A stretch of 64,000 nucleotides of DNA from Loktanella sp. D2R18 (GTDB lineage: Bacteria; Pseudomonadota; Alphaproteobacteria; Rhodobacterales; Rhodobacteraceae), in NCBI RefSeq assembly GCF_003318235.1, contig NZ_QOCG01000011.1, positions 124,001 to 188,000 on the forward strand, in the 5' to 3' direction. Numbering within the stretch: position 1 is the stretch's first letter; the number at the start of each line of letters is the position of its first letter. Under the pieces are notes generated by a model. The model was not told the origin of the DNA. It ran no database searches and saw only the letters and a program-made list of their open reading frames with translations. Below, in pieces: positions 47,869 to 57,495 of this stretch. The position numbers and the translations under genes are program-made.

Positions 47869-49968
47869 ATGACAACGATGATCCAGACCCTTGCCGATGC
47901 CCTAGCCAAACAAGGCTACACAGATTTGACCCCCGTACAAGAGGCGGTCACCGCGCCCGAATTAGAAGGGCAAGACCTGTTGGTTTCCGCCCAGACCGGG
48001 TCGGGAAAAACCGTTGGTTTCGGGCTTGCGATTGGGCCGACAATCTTGGGCGAAGATGGCCACTTTGGCCCTGCGGGTCGCCCGCTCGCATTAGTCATCG
48101 CACCAACACGCGAACTGGCTTTGCAAGTGAAACGCGAATTGCAATGGCTTTATGCAAGCGCAGGCGTGACGATGGCATCGACCGTTGGTGGGATGGATAT
48201 GCGCGATGAACGCCGCGCGCTGGATCGTGGCGCGCATATCGTTGTCGCAACACCGGGCCGGTTAAAAGACCACATCATGCGCGGCAGCCTTGATATGTCT
48301 GATATGCGCGCGATCGTTTTGGACGAAGCAGATGAAATGCTTGACCTTGGGTTCCGCGAAGATCTTGAATTTATTTTGGGCGAAGCGCCTGAAACACGCC
48401 GCACGCTGATGTTCTCGGCGACAGTGCCGCCGATGATTGCAAAGCTCGCGAAATCCTACCAGCGCGATTCCATTCGCATAGCCACAGCAACCAAAGAAAA
48501 GCAACACAGCGATATTGAATACCGTGCGTTGACTGTTGCCAACCACGATATTGACGCCGCGATCATCAACTGCCTGCGGTTCTATGATGCCCCCAATGCA
48601 ATTGTGTTCTGTAACACTCGTGCCTCTGTCACACGTTTGACAACACGGCTTTCAAACCGTGGCTTTGCGACAGTGGCCCTGTCGGGTGAGCTGTCCCAAA
48701 ATGAACGCTCACATGCGCTGCAAGCCATGCGCGACGGGCGTGCGCGGGTTTGTGTAGCGACAGATGTTGCAGCACGCGGGATTGACTTGCCGAACCTTGA
48801 ACTGGTTATCCACGCCGAATTACCGACAAACGCGGAAACATTGCTGCACCGGTCTGGCCGGACCGGTCGCGCGGGCCGCAAGGGTATTTCTGCACTGATT
48901 GCCCCTGCAAAAATGCGCCGCCGCGCTGAAAACCTGCTCAAATGGGGCAAGCTGACAGCAACTTGGGCCGTGCCCCCCACCGCCGATGAGGTTAAAGCAC
49001 GCGACGAGGAACGCCTGTTGAACGACCCGGTTTGGTCCGAAGAATTCAATGAGAGCGAACAAGAGTTCGCAACACGCCTATTGGCCCAACACGCGCCTGA
49101 AAAAATCGCGGCAGCCTATCTGCGTCTATACGCGGGCAAGCAATCCGCGCCCGAGCATCTATCAGAATACAAAGACGGTCCACAACGCGGCGAACGCGGT
49201 GATCGTCCCGAACGCGCCCCACGCGAGCATAAGGCATTTGGCCCGTCCAAATGGTTCAGCGTCGATGTTGGCCGCGAAGGCAAGGCCGAAGCCCGTTGGT
49301 TGCTGCCAATGATCTGTAAGGCTGGCGGGATCACTAAGAATGAAATTGGCGCGATCCGTATTCAGCCAAATGAAACCTTTGTTGAGATTTCGGAACCTGC
49401 GGTCGCAGGGTTCCTTAAGGCTGTTGGCGGGGACATGAAGCTTGAAAACCAAGCTAATTTAACCGCACTTGATGGCGCACCACAGCTGGGCGAACGTGGG
49501 CCGCGTAAAACCAAACGCGACTATGATGACCGCCCGAAACGAGATTTTGGTGACAAACCAAAGCGCGATTATGGTGATAAACCAAAACGTGACTACGGTG
49601 ATAAGCCAAAACGCGCCGCGCCGCGCGATCGTGGCGCCCCGCCGCCATCATCACAGCATGATGTTGCGGCAATCCAGCCTGTACCGGGTGCAGCCGATGA
49701 TTACAGCCCGCGCAAACCGCGGCATAAACCGGCCCGCAAAGATCACGGTGATGCGCTAGTCGCGAAACGTGGCAAGCCACCATACAAGGCAAAATCAGAC
49801 GGCGGAAAGCCCCCGTATAAGGGTAAATCTGATGGCGGGAAGCCCGCCTATAAAGGTAAGTCCGATAGTGGCAAACCGGGCGGTAAACCACGGTCAAAAG
49901 CAAATGACACCTCCAAACGGTTCACCCCGCCCGGCGGCAAAAGTAAACCGCGCAAGCCACGTAGCTAA
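47869..49968 (+). CDS. DEAD-box RNA helicase with repeat-rich basic tail
   Basis: This 699-residue helicase has all core motifs: AQTGSGKT, PTRELA, DEAD (VLDEADEMLD), SAT (FSATVPP), and HRSGRTGRAGRKG. A DbpA-type RNA-binding domain spans about residues 455-540 (FSVDVGREGKAEARWLLPMICK). The C-terminal 150 residues are basic and contain tandem D-[YF]-G-D-K-P-K-R units and K-x-P-x-Y-K-x-K-S-D-G-G units. DeaD/CsdA-like roles in ribosome assembly or cold response are likely by family. Confidence 0.95.
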   Translation: MTTMIQTLADALAKQGYTDLTPVQEAVTAPELEGQDLLVSAQTGSGKTVGFGLAIGPTILGEDGHFGPAGRPLALVIAPTRELALQVKRELQWLYASAGVTMASTVGGMDMRDERRALDRGAHIVVATPGRLKDHIMRGSLDMSDMRAIVLDEADEMLDLGFREDLEFILGEAPETRRTLMFSATVPPMIAKLAKSYQRDSIRIATATKEKQHSDIEYRALTVANHDIDAAIINCLRFYDAPNAIVFCNTRASVTRLTTRLSNRGFATVALSGELSQNERSHALQAMRDGRARVCVATDVAARGIDLPNLELVIHAELPTNAETLLHRSGRTGRAGRKGISALIAPAKMRRRAENLLKWGKLTATWAVPPTADEVKARDEERLLNDPVWSEEFNESEQEFATRLLAQHAPEKIAAAYLRLYAGKQSAPEHLSEYKDGPQRGERGDRPERAPREHKAFGPSKWFSVDVGREGKAEARWLLPMICKAGGITKNEIGAIRIQPNETFVEISEPAVAGFLKAVGGDMKLENQANLTALDGAPQLGERGPRKTKRDYDDRPKRDFGDKPKRDYGDKPKRDYGDKPKRAAPRDRGAPPPSSQHDVAAIQPVPGAADDYSPRKPRHKPARKDHGDALVAKRGKPPYKAKSDGGKPPYKGKSDGGKPAYKGKSDSGKPGGKPRSKANDTSKRFTPPGGKSKPRKPRS
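49494..49890 (+). repeat. Two in-frame tandem repeat arrays in the helicase tail
   Basis: The first array (about 49510-49620) has four 8-codon units of the type DYGDKPKR. The second (about 49770-49885) has three units of about 11-12 codons based on KPPYKGKSDGG. The units are coding and basic, giving a disordered RNA-binding tail. Copy number may vary between strains. Confidence 0.75.
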
Positions 49969-50047
49969 ATCAATCTTCAGCCGTATCCCACAAGGATGCG
50001 GCTGAATTTTTCTGGGCATCCGCACGGCCCATGAATAAACTGCCCCC

Positions 50048-50374
50048 ATGACAGCGCTGACATCCATCAAAAACATCGGCCCCGCGTTTGAAAAATCGTT
50101 GACCGCTGCGGGAATTACGACAGCCGAACAGCTGCGCGAACTGGGCGCGGATGCAGCATATCGGCGATTGCTGGAAAACGGCGGTCGCCCGCACTTCATC
50201 AGCTATTATGTGTTGCATATGGCCCTGCAGGGCCGCCCGTGGAACGATTGCAAAGGCGATGAAAAGAAAGCCTTGCGTCAATCATTCGATCAGATCAAAG
50301 AGAGCAGCTTTGACGCGGAACATTCTGAACTTGAACGGTTTTTAAATCAAATCGGAGTGATTGCGCGCGACTAA
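50048..50374 (+). CDS. TfoX C-terminal-domain protein
   Basis: This 108-residue protein matches the TfoX C-terminal domain: SIKNIGPAFEKSLTAAGITTAEQLRELGADAAYRRLL, a helix-hairpin-helix-like fold, then HFISYYVLHMALQGRPWND. Full TfoX/Sxy regulates competence in gammaproteobacteria. The isolated C-terminal domain is common in alphaproteobacteria and its role is unknown. Confidence 0.86.
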   Translation: MTALTSIKNIGPAFEKSLTAAGITTAEQLRELGADAAYRRLLENGGRPHFISYYVLHMALQGRPWNDCKGDEKKALRQSFDQIKESSFDAEHSELERFLNQIGVIARD

Positions 50375-50419
50375 GTAAACACCATTCACATTTATGTGCG
50401 AATCGTTTATGTTAACAAT

Positions 50420-50863
50420 ATGAACATTGAACAAGATATGAATTATGAACTGTCCCGCCTGCGTAAAACTGCACAGCGTATGGATGCCCTTTTCAACATT
50501 CCGCGTACCAATATTTCTGTAGGTCTCGACAACATTTTGGGTCTTGTACCTGTTATCGGTGACATCGCCGCACTGATCCCATCGTTGTGGATGATCAAAC
50601 AAGCACACCGCTTGGGTGCAACACCCGGTACGCTTGCCTACATGGGGCTGAATACGTTGGTCGATTTTGTGATTGGCAGCATCCCCTTGATCGGAGACAT
50701 CTTTGATGTGCTCTACAATGCGAATATTCGCAACTATCGCGCCCTTGAAATCAATCTGAACAAAAAAGCCGCCCGCGCCAAAGAGGTGCGGACGGCCGGG
50801 AAAGATATTGGTTGGGATACCCCTAACCTACTTGGCGGATTAGCCAACCAGTTCAAGACCTGA
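50420..50863 (+). CDS. DUF4112 membrane protein
   Basis: This 147-residue protein has the DUF4112 pattern: a short N-terminal amphipathic helix, [23 protein letters not shown], a second hydrophobic segment with [24 protein letters not shown], and a charged tail. The function is unknown. ATG at 50420 is preferred to GTG at 50396. Its 3' end overlaps the convergent ndk gene by 24 bases. Confidence 0.86.
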   Translation: MNIEQDMNYELSRLRKTAQRMDALFNIPRTNISVGLDNILGLVPVIGDIAALIPSLWMIKQAHRLGATPGTLAYMGLNTLVDFVIGSIPLIGDIFDVLYNANIRNYRALEINLNKKAARAKEVRTAGKDIGWDTPNLLGGLANQFKT

Positions 50864-51262
50864 GAAGAAGAATGCGATTTCTTCTGCTGCTGTTTCTGGT
50901 GCGTCAGACCCGTGAACAGAGTTTTCACCGATAGACAGTGCGAACTCTTTACGGATTGTGCCATCGGCTGCGTCTGCAGGGTTTGTTGCGCCCATAACTT
51001 CGCGGTTTTTCGCAATTGCGTCTTCGCCTTCAAGAACCTGAACAACGATTGGCTCAGAGATCATGAATTCACACAGTTCACCAAAAAATGGACGCTCAGA
51101 GTGCACACCGTAAAATGTTTCTGCTTGTGCCAAAGTCATCTGAATACGCTTAGACGCGACGATGCGCAGGCCAGCTTCTTCGAATTTCGCGGCGATTGCG
51201 CCAGTTAGGTTACGCTTTGTTGCGTCTGGTTTAATGATCGAAAATGTGCGTTGAATAGCCAT
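50840..51262 (-). CDS. ndk: Nucleoside diphosphate kinase
   Basis: Ndk (140 residues) equilibrates nucleoside tri- and diphosphates. The start [20 protein letters not shown] and the active-site loop [17 protein letters not shown], with the phosphorylated His, are standard. The coding ends of ndk and the DUF4112 gene overlap by 24 bases in opposite directions. Confidence 0.97.
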   Translation of the reverse strand: MAIQRTFSIIKPDATKRNLTGAIAAKFEEAGLRIVASKRIQMTLAQAETFYGVHSERPFFGELCEFMISEPIVVQVLEGEDAIAKNREVMGATNPADAADGTIRKEFALSIGENSVHGSDAPETAAEEIAFFFSGLELVG

Positions 51263-51361
51263 GTTTTTAGGTCTTTCATGTCGGTGGGTTTACTTTGTGG
51301 CACCCCCTAACATGGGCTGCCCGAAGTGAAAAGAGGTAGGATAATGTCCGTCTTAAAACGA

Positions 51362-51394
51362 ATACGGCCGCCCGAGGCGATCAGGCGGCCGTAT
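51362..51394 (-). terminator. Terminator after the phytase-esterase-like gene
   Basis: Arms ATACGGCCGCC and GGCGGCCGTAT form a perfect 11-bp stem around an 11-base loop. On the minus strand it is followed by TCGTTTT. It lies 20 bases after the stop of the secreted phytase-like gene. Confidence 0.78.
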
Positions 51395-51414
51395 GTAGAT
51401 CAGGTGACGAAGAC

Positions 51415-53574
51415 TTAGTCGCTTAAACCGTCCAGCGCCCAGAACATTGTCTCGCCAGAATGATCATCGACGCCGTCATTGTCGGTCACAACATAGGCGG
51501 TGCCGTTTGGCGTGAATGTCAGGCCTTCAATTTTATCAAGCACATAGCCACCGGTTGAGGTCAAATCAGGGATCAAATCACGCACAACGTCTTTTGTGAC
51601 GACGGGCAGATCGCTGCCTAATGGTGCAGGCACCATTTGATCAAGCGAAACGCGGGTGATTTGTTTGATCACCGCGTTGGCCCCGATCTGATTGTCGCGC
51701 TCAATCAGGTAAACATAATCGCCCTGAGCCACGATTTCTGATAGGCCGATCCAGCCGGTTTCCGGCGTCTCAAGCGGATAATGCACCGCGCCCCATTCCT
51801 CTGTCTCAAGGTTATAGGCGACCAGTTTTACCAAACCAGCGGCATCGTCTTCCCATTCGCGCTGCACGGCCATCCAAAGCGTATCACCGACAAGGGTGAT
51901 CCCTTCAAAACCAAAGCGTTTCTGCACGCCCAGCAATGCGTTTGGCAAACCGATTTCTTCGTCAATAGCCCCTTCTGCATCCACATGGTAGATTGCATGT
52001 GGCACGTTGCGGTCGATCCGGCCTTCAGAGGCAATCCAATAACCGCCCTGCCCGTCAACGGCGATCCCTTCCATGTCCATCTTTTGCGCCGGGTATCCAC
52101 CGCGCGTAACAGGAATGGCCGAGGTGATCTGCGCAGGTGTCGCACTGACATCCACGGTAAAGATCGTTGGCTGATAGCTGTAGAAGCTATCATTCACAGC
52201 AACCAATGAGGTGTCATCCACCGCGGCCAGCCCAGAAAGCGCACCCCAACCGATCAGGCTGTCGGCGCCCGCTGATGTGATCATCGGGTACGTGGCCTCT
52301 GCATCTGAATATTCAAAGATCATCACATGGCTGCGCACGCCGCCATCTGCGATCAGATCAACTTCGTTTGCCGATACAAGCAGGTTCCGCGATGGAATCG
52401 CAACATAACCTTCTGGCCCGATGCCTGATGGCAAAAGCTGGGTCAGCACTGGGGCCGACAGGTCGGACACGTCATACACCCCAACCATCGACGCGCGTTC
52501 TGCGCCGACAAAGACCATCGGCGTATCGCCAAAGGTGGCGGTTTCAATTGATTCAGGCTCGACGCCTTTGCTATCAGAGCGTTTGTCAGGGTAGTGCCCG
52601 GCCTGAACGACAGCATATTCAAAAGACGTACCCGCATCATAAACGACTGTGCCGTCTGCGTTGAAAATAGTCCAACCGCGCGTGCCGCCATCCATGTCGC
52701 CCTCATTCGCGGTCGCGAAATGCGTGTCATCGATCCATTTGACCGCGTCGGGTTCACGCGGCAGATCAGATTGGCTTTCGGTGAATAGCAATGCGGCGCG
52801 TTCATCCGTGGCATCAATGTTTTCCAGATCAACGGTGCCCGCGCTAAAGTGGTTTTTGATCACGCCATCGCGGCCAACAACCACCATATGGTTATTTTCT
52901 TGCATGCTGACGATCACGTCACCTGCGCTGTTGATGTCCACAAACTCTGGCTCGGGGTCTTCGGGGCTGATTTCGGCCAAATCGGTCATCGTGACATTGA
53001 TCAGCGTGCCGCAATCAGCGACGCCATCCGCGATTTGAACCAAGCTAAGCGCACCAGCAGGCAATTGGCCGGTACGGCCATCGCCCAGATCTTCGTCACG
53101 TTCGTTTTCAATCGCAATCGCAACAAATGACCCGTCCTTAGCAACCGCAATGCTGTCAGGCTGGCCGGGCAGTTCGCAGCTTGCCAGTTCTTCACCAGTG
53201 ACGATGTCCACAACGGCCAAACGACCAGATGGCGCCGTATAGCTTTCAGAGGTGTTCACACCCACAAATGCCGCATTGCCAACAATCCCAACAGACGTAG
53301 GCTCGCCGTTCATATCAACATTGCCAAGCGGCGCAGGGTTGGCCGGGTCTGTAATATCGATACGCCCAATCACCCCCAGTGGGCTGTCTGTGTACACCAA
53401 AGTCATGCCATCGGCGGTGGCGGCGATGATCTCGGCGGATGTTTCAACCGCGTGATCACCATCAGCAATGTTCATATGGGTTGGGAATGATGCGATACGG
53501 TTAAATGAATCAGCCTGCGCTAGGCCAGCGGTCAAAGCCAAAACAGAAGTCAGGCAACAAAAACGATAGGTCAT
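51415..53574 (-). CDS. Secreted esterase-like-activity-of-phytase family protein
   Basis: This 719-residue secreted protein has a signal peptide (ending GLAQA) and a long beta-propeller-like chain. The N-terminal half resembles LVIVD/choice-of-anchor I proteins (GRIDITDPANP, GRLAVVDIVTGEE). The C-terminal half fits the esterase-like activity of phytase family (DMEGIAVDGQGGYWIASEG; GFEGITLVGDTLWMAVQRE; KIEGLTFTPNGTAYVVTDND). A phosphate-release role is suggested by the family name and strongly supported by the tandem Pho box upstream. The exact reaction is unknown. Confidence 0.85.
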   Translation of the reverse strand: MTYRFCCLTSVLALTAGLAQADSFNRIASFPTHMNIADGDHAVETSAEIIAATADGMTLVYTDSPLGVIGRIDITDPANPAPLGNVDMNGEPTSVGIVGNAAFVGVNTSESYTAPSGRLAVVDIVTGEELASCELPGQPDSIAVAKDGSFVAIAIENERDEDLGDGRTGQLPAGALSLVQIADGVADCGTLINVTMTDLAEISPEDPEPEFVDINSAGDVIVSMQENNHMVVVGRDGVIKNHFSAGTVDLENIDATDERAALLFTESQSDLPREPDAVKWIDDTHFATANEGDMDGGTRGWTIFNADGTVVYDAGTSFEYAVVQAGHYPDKRSDSKGVEPESIETATFGDTPMVFVGAERASMVGVYDVSDLSAPVLTQLLPSGIGPEGYVAIPSRNLLVSANEVDLIADGGVRSHVMIFEYSDAEATYPMITSAGADSLIGWGALSGLAAVDDTSLVAVNDSFYSYQPTIFTVDVSATPAQITSAIPVTRGGYPAQKMDMEGIAVDGQGGYWIASEGRIDRNVPHAIYHVDAEGAIDEEIGLPNALLGVQKRFGFEGITLVGDTLWMAVQREWEDDAAGLVKLVAYNLETEEWGAVHYPLETPETGWIGLSEIVAQGDYVYLIERDNQIGANAVIKQITRVSLDQMVPAPLGSDLPVVTKDVVRDLIPDLTSTGGYVLDKIEGLTFTPNGTAYVVTDNDGVDDHSGETMFWALDGLSD

Positions 53575-53591
53575 GATGATCCTCAGGGTTA

Positions 53592-53658
53592 ATTATCCCC
53601 TTCCCATGCCGCTGCTGCGTTACAGTTCGGTAACCGTTGCGTGACGTTTTCATGACCC
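53592..53658 (-). promoter_or_regulatory. Tandem Pho box with -10 element for the phytase-like gene
   Basis: Four 7-mers spaced every 11 bases are read on the minus strand: GGGTCAT, ACGTCAC, CGGTTAC and CTGTAAC (53658 down to 53619), each pair with a 4-base spacer. This is two head-to-tail PhoB sites (consensus CTGTCAY-N4-CTGTCAY). A GATAAT -10-like hexamer is at 53597-53592, and the start codon is 18 bases further on. Phosphate-starvation control by PhoB is inferred. Confidence 0.72.
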
Positions 53659-53709
53659 GCACGAAATCATCTGATTGACCCCGCCCGCATGATCGCGCAT
53701 AGCGCTTTT

Positions 53710-55563
53710 ATGCTTAAAATATCTGACATCACATACTCCGTCGAAGGCCGCACATTGGTCGAACATGCCACCGTCACCATCCCGACGGGCCATAAGGTTG
53801 GCCTAGTGGGGCGTAACGGTTCGGGCAAGACAACATTGTTCCGCATTATTCGCGGGGAAATGGTGCTTGATACCGGCACCGTGACAATCCCACGCGGATG
53901 GAAAATTGGTGGCGTCAGCCAGGAAGTCCCCGGTAACGAAGTGTCACTGATCGACACCGTACTGCGCGCCGATACCGAACGCGAAGCGCTGATGGCTGAA
54001 GCAGAAACAGCGACCGATCCCGACCGTATCGCCGAAGTGCAAACGCGACTTGCCGATATTGATGCATGGTCCGCCGAAGCACGTGCCGCGACGATCCTTA
54101 AGGGGCTTGGATTTACGCACGAAGAACAACAGCAGCCCTGTTCTGCGTTTTCGGGCGGCTGGCGCATGCGTGTAGCCTTGGCTGCGGTGCTGTTTTCAGA
54201 ACCTGATCTGCTACTGCTCGACGAGCCGACCAACTATCTTGATCTCGAAGGCGCACTATGGCTCGAAGCATACCTCGTCAAATACCCGCATACAGTGCTG
54301 ATCGTCAGCCACGACCGTGAACTGCTGAACCGCTCTGTCGGGGGGATTTTGCATCTCGAAGACAAGGGGCTGATTTATTATACTGGCACCTACGATATGT
54401 TTGCCAAACAGCGTGCTGCCAACCGCGCCGTTGTTGCGGCCGCAGCTAAGAAACAAGACGCACAGCGTCAGCATTTGCAAGCTTTTGTTGACAGGTTCAA
54501 AGCCAAAGCATCGAAGGCAAAGCAAGCTCAATCACGCGTCAAGGCGCTTGAAAAAATGGAAACCATCCGCGCGCCCGAAGATGCCGCGCGCACCGTGTTC
54601 ACATTTCCCGAACCCGAAGAACTATCGCCGCCCATCATCGCGACCGAAGCCGCGTCTGTCGGTTACGGCGAAGCTGTCATTTTGCGCGACCTGAACCTGC
54701 GCATTGACCAAGACGACAGGATCGCGCTTTTGGGGCGCAACGGCGAAGGGAAATCAACACTTTCCAAGATGCTATCAGGTCGCCTTGATGTGATGAACGG
54801 CAAAATGGTGACGTCAAACAAGCTGCGCATCGGCTTTTTTGCGCAACACCAAGTCGATGAACTCTATATTGATGAAACTCCGCTGGACCACCTGATGCGC
54901 GAACGCGCCTATGAAGGTCAGGCCAAACTGCGCGCACGTTTAGCAGGCTTTGGACTGGGGGCAGATCAGGCCGACACCGAAGTCGGACGTCTGTCAGGTG
55001 GACAAAAGGCGCGTCTGTCACTGCTGCTTGCCACCCTGCCCGCTCCGCACCTACTGATCCTCGATGAGCCGACAAACCACCTTGATATCGAAAGCCGCGA
55101 AGCGCTAGTCGAAGCGCTGACCGCCTATTCAGGCGCTGTAATCCTTGTCAGTCACGATATGCATCTATTGTCGATGGTCGCGGATCGTTTGTGGCTTGTC
55201 AAAGACGGGCACGTGAACCCCTACGACGAAGATCTGCAAGCCTACCGCAAACTGCTTTTGACGCCTGAAAAAGCCGTCGAAAAAGAAAAGCCCAAACCGG
55301 TTAAACCAGCCAAACCAAGCCGCGAAAAGATCCAAGCGATGCGCAGCGACGTGCGCAAAAACGAAGAGCGCGTCAAGAAAATCAACGACATGCGCGACAA
55401 GCTCGCCAAAAAACTCGCTGACCCTGCGCTCTATGAGGATGGCAAAGCTGGCGAATTGGCCACTTGGAACAAGAAATACGCCGAAGTCATGGAAGCCCAC
55501 GAGCGCGCCGAAACCATGTGGATGGCGGCGCTGGAACGGTTGGAGAAGGCTGAAAAAGCGTAG
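53710..55563 (+). CDS. ABC-F family ATPase
   Basis: This 617-residue soluble protein has two ABC domains and no membrane segment. It carries Walker A GRNGSGKTT and GRNGEGKST, signatures FSGGWRMRVALA and LSGGQKARLSLL, Walker B LLLLDEPTNYLD and LLILDEPTNHLD, a charged linker between them, and a Lys/Glu-rich coiled C-terminus. ABC-F proteins act on ribosomes, and this one is closest in layout to Uup/YheS types. The ATG at 53710 gives MLKISDITYSVEG; one seven codons earlier is possible. Confidence 0.92.
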   Translation: MLKISDITYSVEGRTLVEHATVTIPTGHKVGLVGRNGSGKTTLFRIIRGEMVLDTGTVTIPRGWKIGGVSQEVPGNEVSLIDTVLRADTEREALMAEAETATDPDRIAEVQTRLADIDAWSAEARAATILKGLGFTHEEQQQPCSAFSGGWRMRVALAAVLFSEPDLLLLDEPTNYLDLEGALWLEAYLVKYPHTVLIVSHDRELLNRSVGGILHLEDKGLIYYTGTYDMFAKQRAANRAVVAAAAKKQDAQRQHLQAFVDRFKAKASKAKQAQSRVKALEKMETIRAPEDAARTVFTFPEPEELSPPIIATEAASVGYGEAVILRDLNLRIDQDDRIALLGRNGEGKSTLSKMLSGRLDVMNGKMVTSNKLRIGFFAQHQVDELYIDETPLDHLMRERAYEGQAKLRARLAGFGLGADQADTEVGRLSGGQKARLSLLLATLPAPHLLILDEPTNHLDIESREALVEALTAYSGAVILVSHDMHLLSMVADRLWLVKDGHVNPYDEDLQAYRKLLLTPEKAVEKEKPKPVKPAKPSREKIQAMRSDVRKNEERVKKINDMRDKLAKKLADPALYEDGKAGELATWNKKYAEVMEAHERAETMWMAALERLEKAEKA

Positions 55564-55573
55564 TTCAACCACG

Positions 55574-56746
55574 CTATTCATCGCTCAATGCGACTGCCGT
55601 ATCTGTTAAACACTGCGGCAGCAATCCATTGGTCATATATGGTTCTTCTCGGGCGGCCATATTCGACAAGCCTTTCATCAGCGCCGAAACGGCCCGTTCC
55701 GAAGTGTTATAATCGCTTGACGCGATCAACCCGCCACTGAAAAAACTGCGGGTAAATCGGTCAAGTCCGAGAATCTCTCCACGCGCGACGCAATCCGCGA
55801 TTTCTGCCCCGCATAAACGTTCGCAAACTGTCACCAATGGGCGCAATAAAGTCGTATGTTCTGCCTCTGCGATCAATAGGTCGCCCATCGTGACTAACCT
55901 CTCGTCCCCCTCCAAAAAACCCGGATTACTGTCTCTAACCATAATCGTTTGCAGATAGAATTCGGCTACTTTTTCATGCTGTTCCGCATACCTAAGGTCT
56001 TCGATGATTGCAGGTCGAAAATTGGGTAGATACGCAAGAAATCGAACAGCGTGCCAACGCCCATCGCGCAGGGCATCATCTAACGCGTGCGTGTCCTCGG
56101 CGCGCCAAGGTAAGCCGCCCCAATGCGCGACGATCGCTTCCGCTTCGCCCGGCTCAAGAAAGTTGTTAGCCTCGACAAGACCCGCGTGGAACATGCGAAT
56201 CCACCAAACAGTTGCGCGTATCTCCATATCTAAGGGAAATCTTGTTTCAAGATAGCGCGCAATGTCGATTTCCAACAAACGCCTATCCCTTCCCAAAGTT
56301 TTTAGCACACGTGGCTGATACCCAGCGGCCCATGTGCGTTCTGCCAACGCGATCCAGGTTTCAATATCATCTGCATGATCAATTTCTCTAAGTGCGACCA
56401 TCGCGGGAACCACGTCCCAATCAACATAATATGGTGAAGATATCGTCGTTCGCGCGCCTGACCGATCCGCAGGAACCAACGCCTTTCGTTCATCGTGATC
56501 AAATTCTGGAAAGTCTATATCCATATGAACCGAACGCATTATTCGGGTGACGAACATGCGGGCGGCAATATTCCCATCAGCGGCGATTTCACCCAAAGCC
56601 CAGATGTCTTCAACAGGGTTTTCACTGTCCAGCCACCGTTGTGCTGCGATCAGCAATGCAGGATCGTCAGCCCCGGGGATCGGCTGCGCGTCGGCAGGTT
56701 GTGATATCAGAAAGCTTGCAAATATGGCTGATAGCGCTTTGCGCAT
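55574..56746 (-). CDS. Secreted helical protein of unknown function
   Basis: This 390-residue protein has a signal peptide (ending PADAQ) and a helical chain with Trp-rich, Sel1/TPR-like spacing but no clear motif. Two cysteines sit close together (VCERLCGAE), possibly a disulfide. I do not recognise a family. A GGAGAGACGCC ribosome-binding site precedes the ATG. It converges with the ABC-F gene, leaving only ten bases between the stops. Confidence 0.75.
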   Translation of the reverse strand: MRKALSAIFASFLISQPADAQPIPGADDPALLIAAQRWLDSENPVEDIWALGEIAADGNIAARMFVTRIMRSVHMDIDFPEFDHDERKALVPADRSGARTTISSPYYVDWDVVPAMVALREIDHADDIETWIALAERTWAAGYQPRVLKTLGRDRRLLEIDIARYLETRFPLDMEIRATVWWIRMFHAGLVEANNFLEPGEAEAIVAHWGGLPWRAEDTHALDDALRDGRWHAVRFLAYLPNFRPAIIEDLRYAEQHEKVAEFYLQTIMVRDSNPGFLEGDERLVTMGDLLIAEAEHTTLLRPLVTVCERLCGAEIADCVARGEILGLDRFTRSFFSGGLIASSDYNTSERAVSALMKGLSNMAAREEPYMTNGLLPQCLTDTAVALSDE

Positions 56747-56856
56747 GGCGTCTCTCCAAATTCACTTTATCAAATTGTGGCATAATACACCTATGGCGCG
56801 AACGCCCTCTATTCAACCTGCTTGCGCATCACCGCCAAACAAACGATTGTCGCCGT

Positions 56857-57486
56857 ATGACAGACATGACAGCCCTCATCGCCGCATTTACCACGATGTT
56901 TATCATCATCGATCCACCGGGGCTTGCGCCGGTGTTTATTGCCATGACCCAAGGCATGTCCGCCGCCCAACGACGCGCGATTGCGATCCGGGCTTGCCTT
57001 GTCTCTGCCGGTCTGATGATGGTGTTTTTATTCTTGGGCGAGGCCGTGCTTGGTTTTATTGGCATCTCAATGGATGCGTTCCGCATTGCGGGCGGAATAT
57101 TGTTGTTTTTGACCGCACTTGAAATGCTGTTTCAAAAACGCCAAGCCCGCCGCGAAGATAACGCTGCCGAAGGGCTGGACGAACACCACGATGACCCATC
57201 GGTGTTTCCGTTAGCTTTGCCACTGATCGTAGGCCCCGGCGCGATTACCACGATCATTCTGCTCGCGGGCCAAGCCCAACGGGCAAGTGATTTTGTGGCT
57301 ATTACCGGCGTGATCTTAGCGGTATTGCTGATCGTCCTGCTGGCGTTTTTGGCCTCCAACGCCATTGAACGCGCTTTGGGCAAAACCGGTTTGAATATTC
57401 TGACCCGGGTTTTGGGGATGCTCTTGGCCGCGCTTGCGGTACAATTCATTTTGGATGGGCTGCGCGGTTTTGGTATTGGCGGTTAG
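56857..57486 (+). CDS. MarC-family membrane protein
   Basis: This 209-residue protein has six membrane segments and MarC motifs: FTTMFIIIDPPGLAPVFIAMTQG near the N-terminus and LPLIVGPGAITTIILLAG in the middle. Despite its name, the family has no proven role in multidrug resistance. The ATG at 56857 is chosen because it begins the first membrane helix; the longer open frame is not protein-like. Confidence 0.92.
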   Translation: MTDMTALIAAFTTMFIIIDPPGLAPVFIAMTQGMSAAQRRAIAIRACLVSAGLMMVFLFLGEAVLGFIGISMDAFRIAGGILLFLTALEMLFQKRQARREDNAAEGLDEHHDDPSVFPLALPLIVGPGAITTIILLAGQAQRASDFVAITGVILAVLLIVLLAFLASNAIERALGKTGLNILTRVLGMLLAALAVQFILDGLRGFGIGG

Positions 57487-57495
57487 GGAAAGATC

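Noticed and set aside
49500..49620. Regularly spaced repeats resembling a short CRISPR array
   Set aside because: The 24-base units are in frame within the helicase tail, have no spacers and encode DYGDKPKR.
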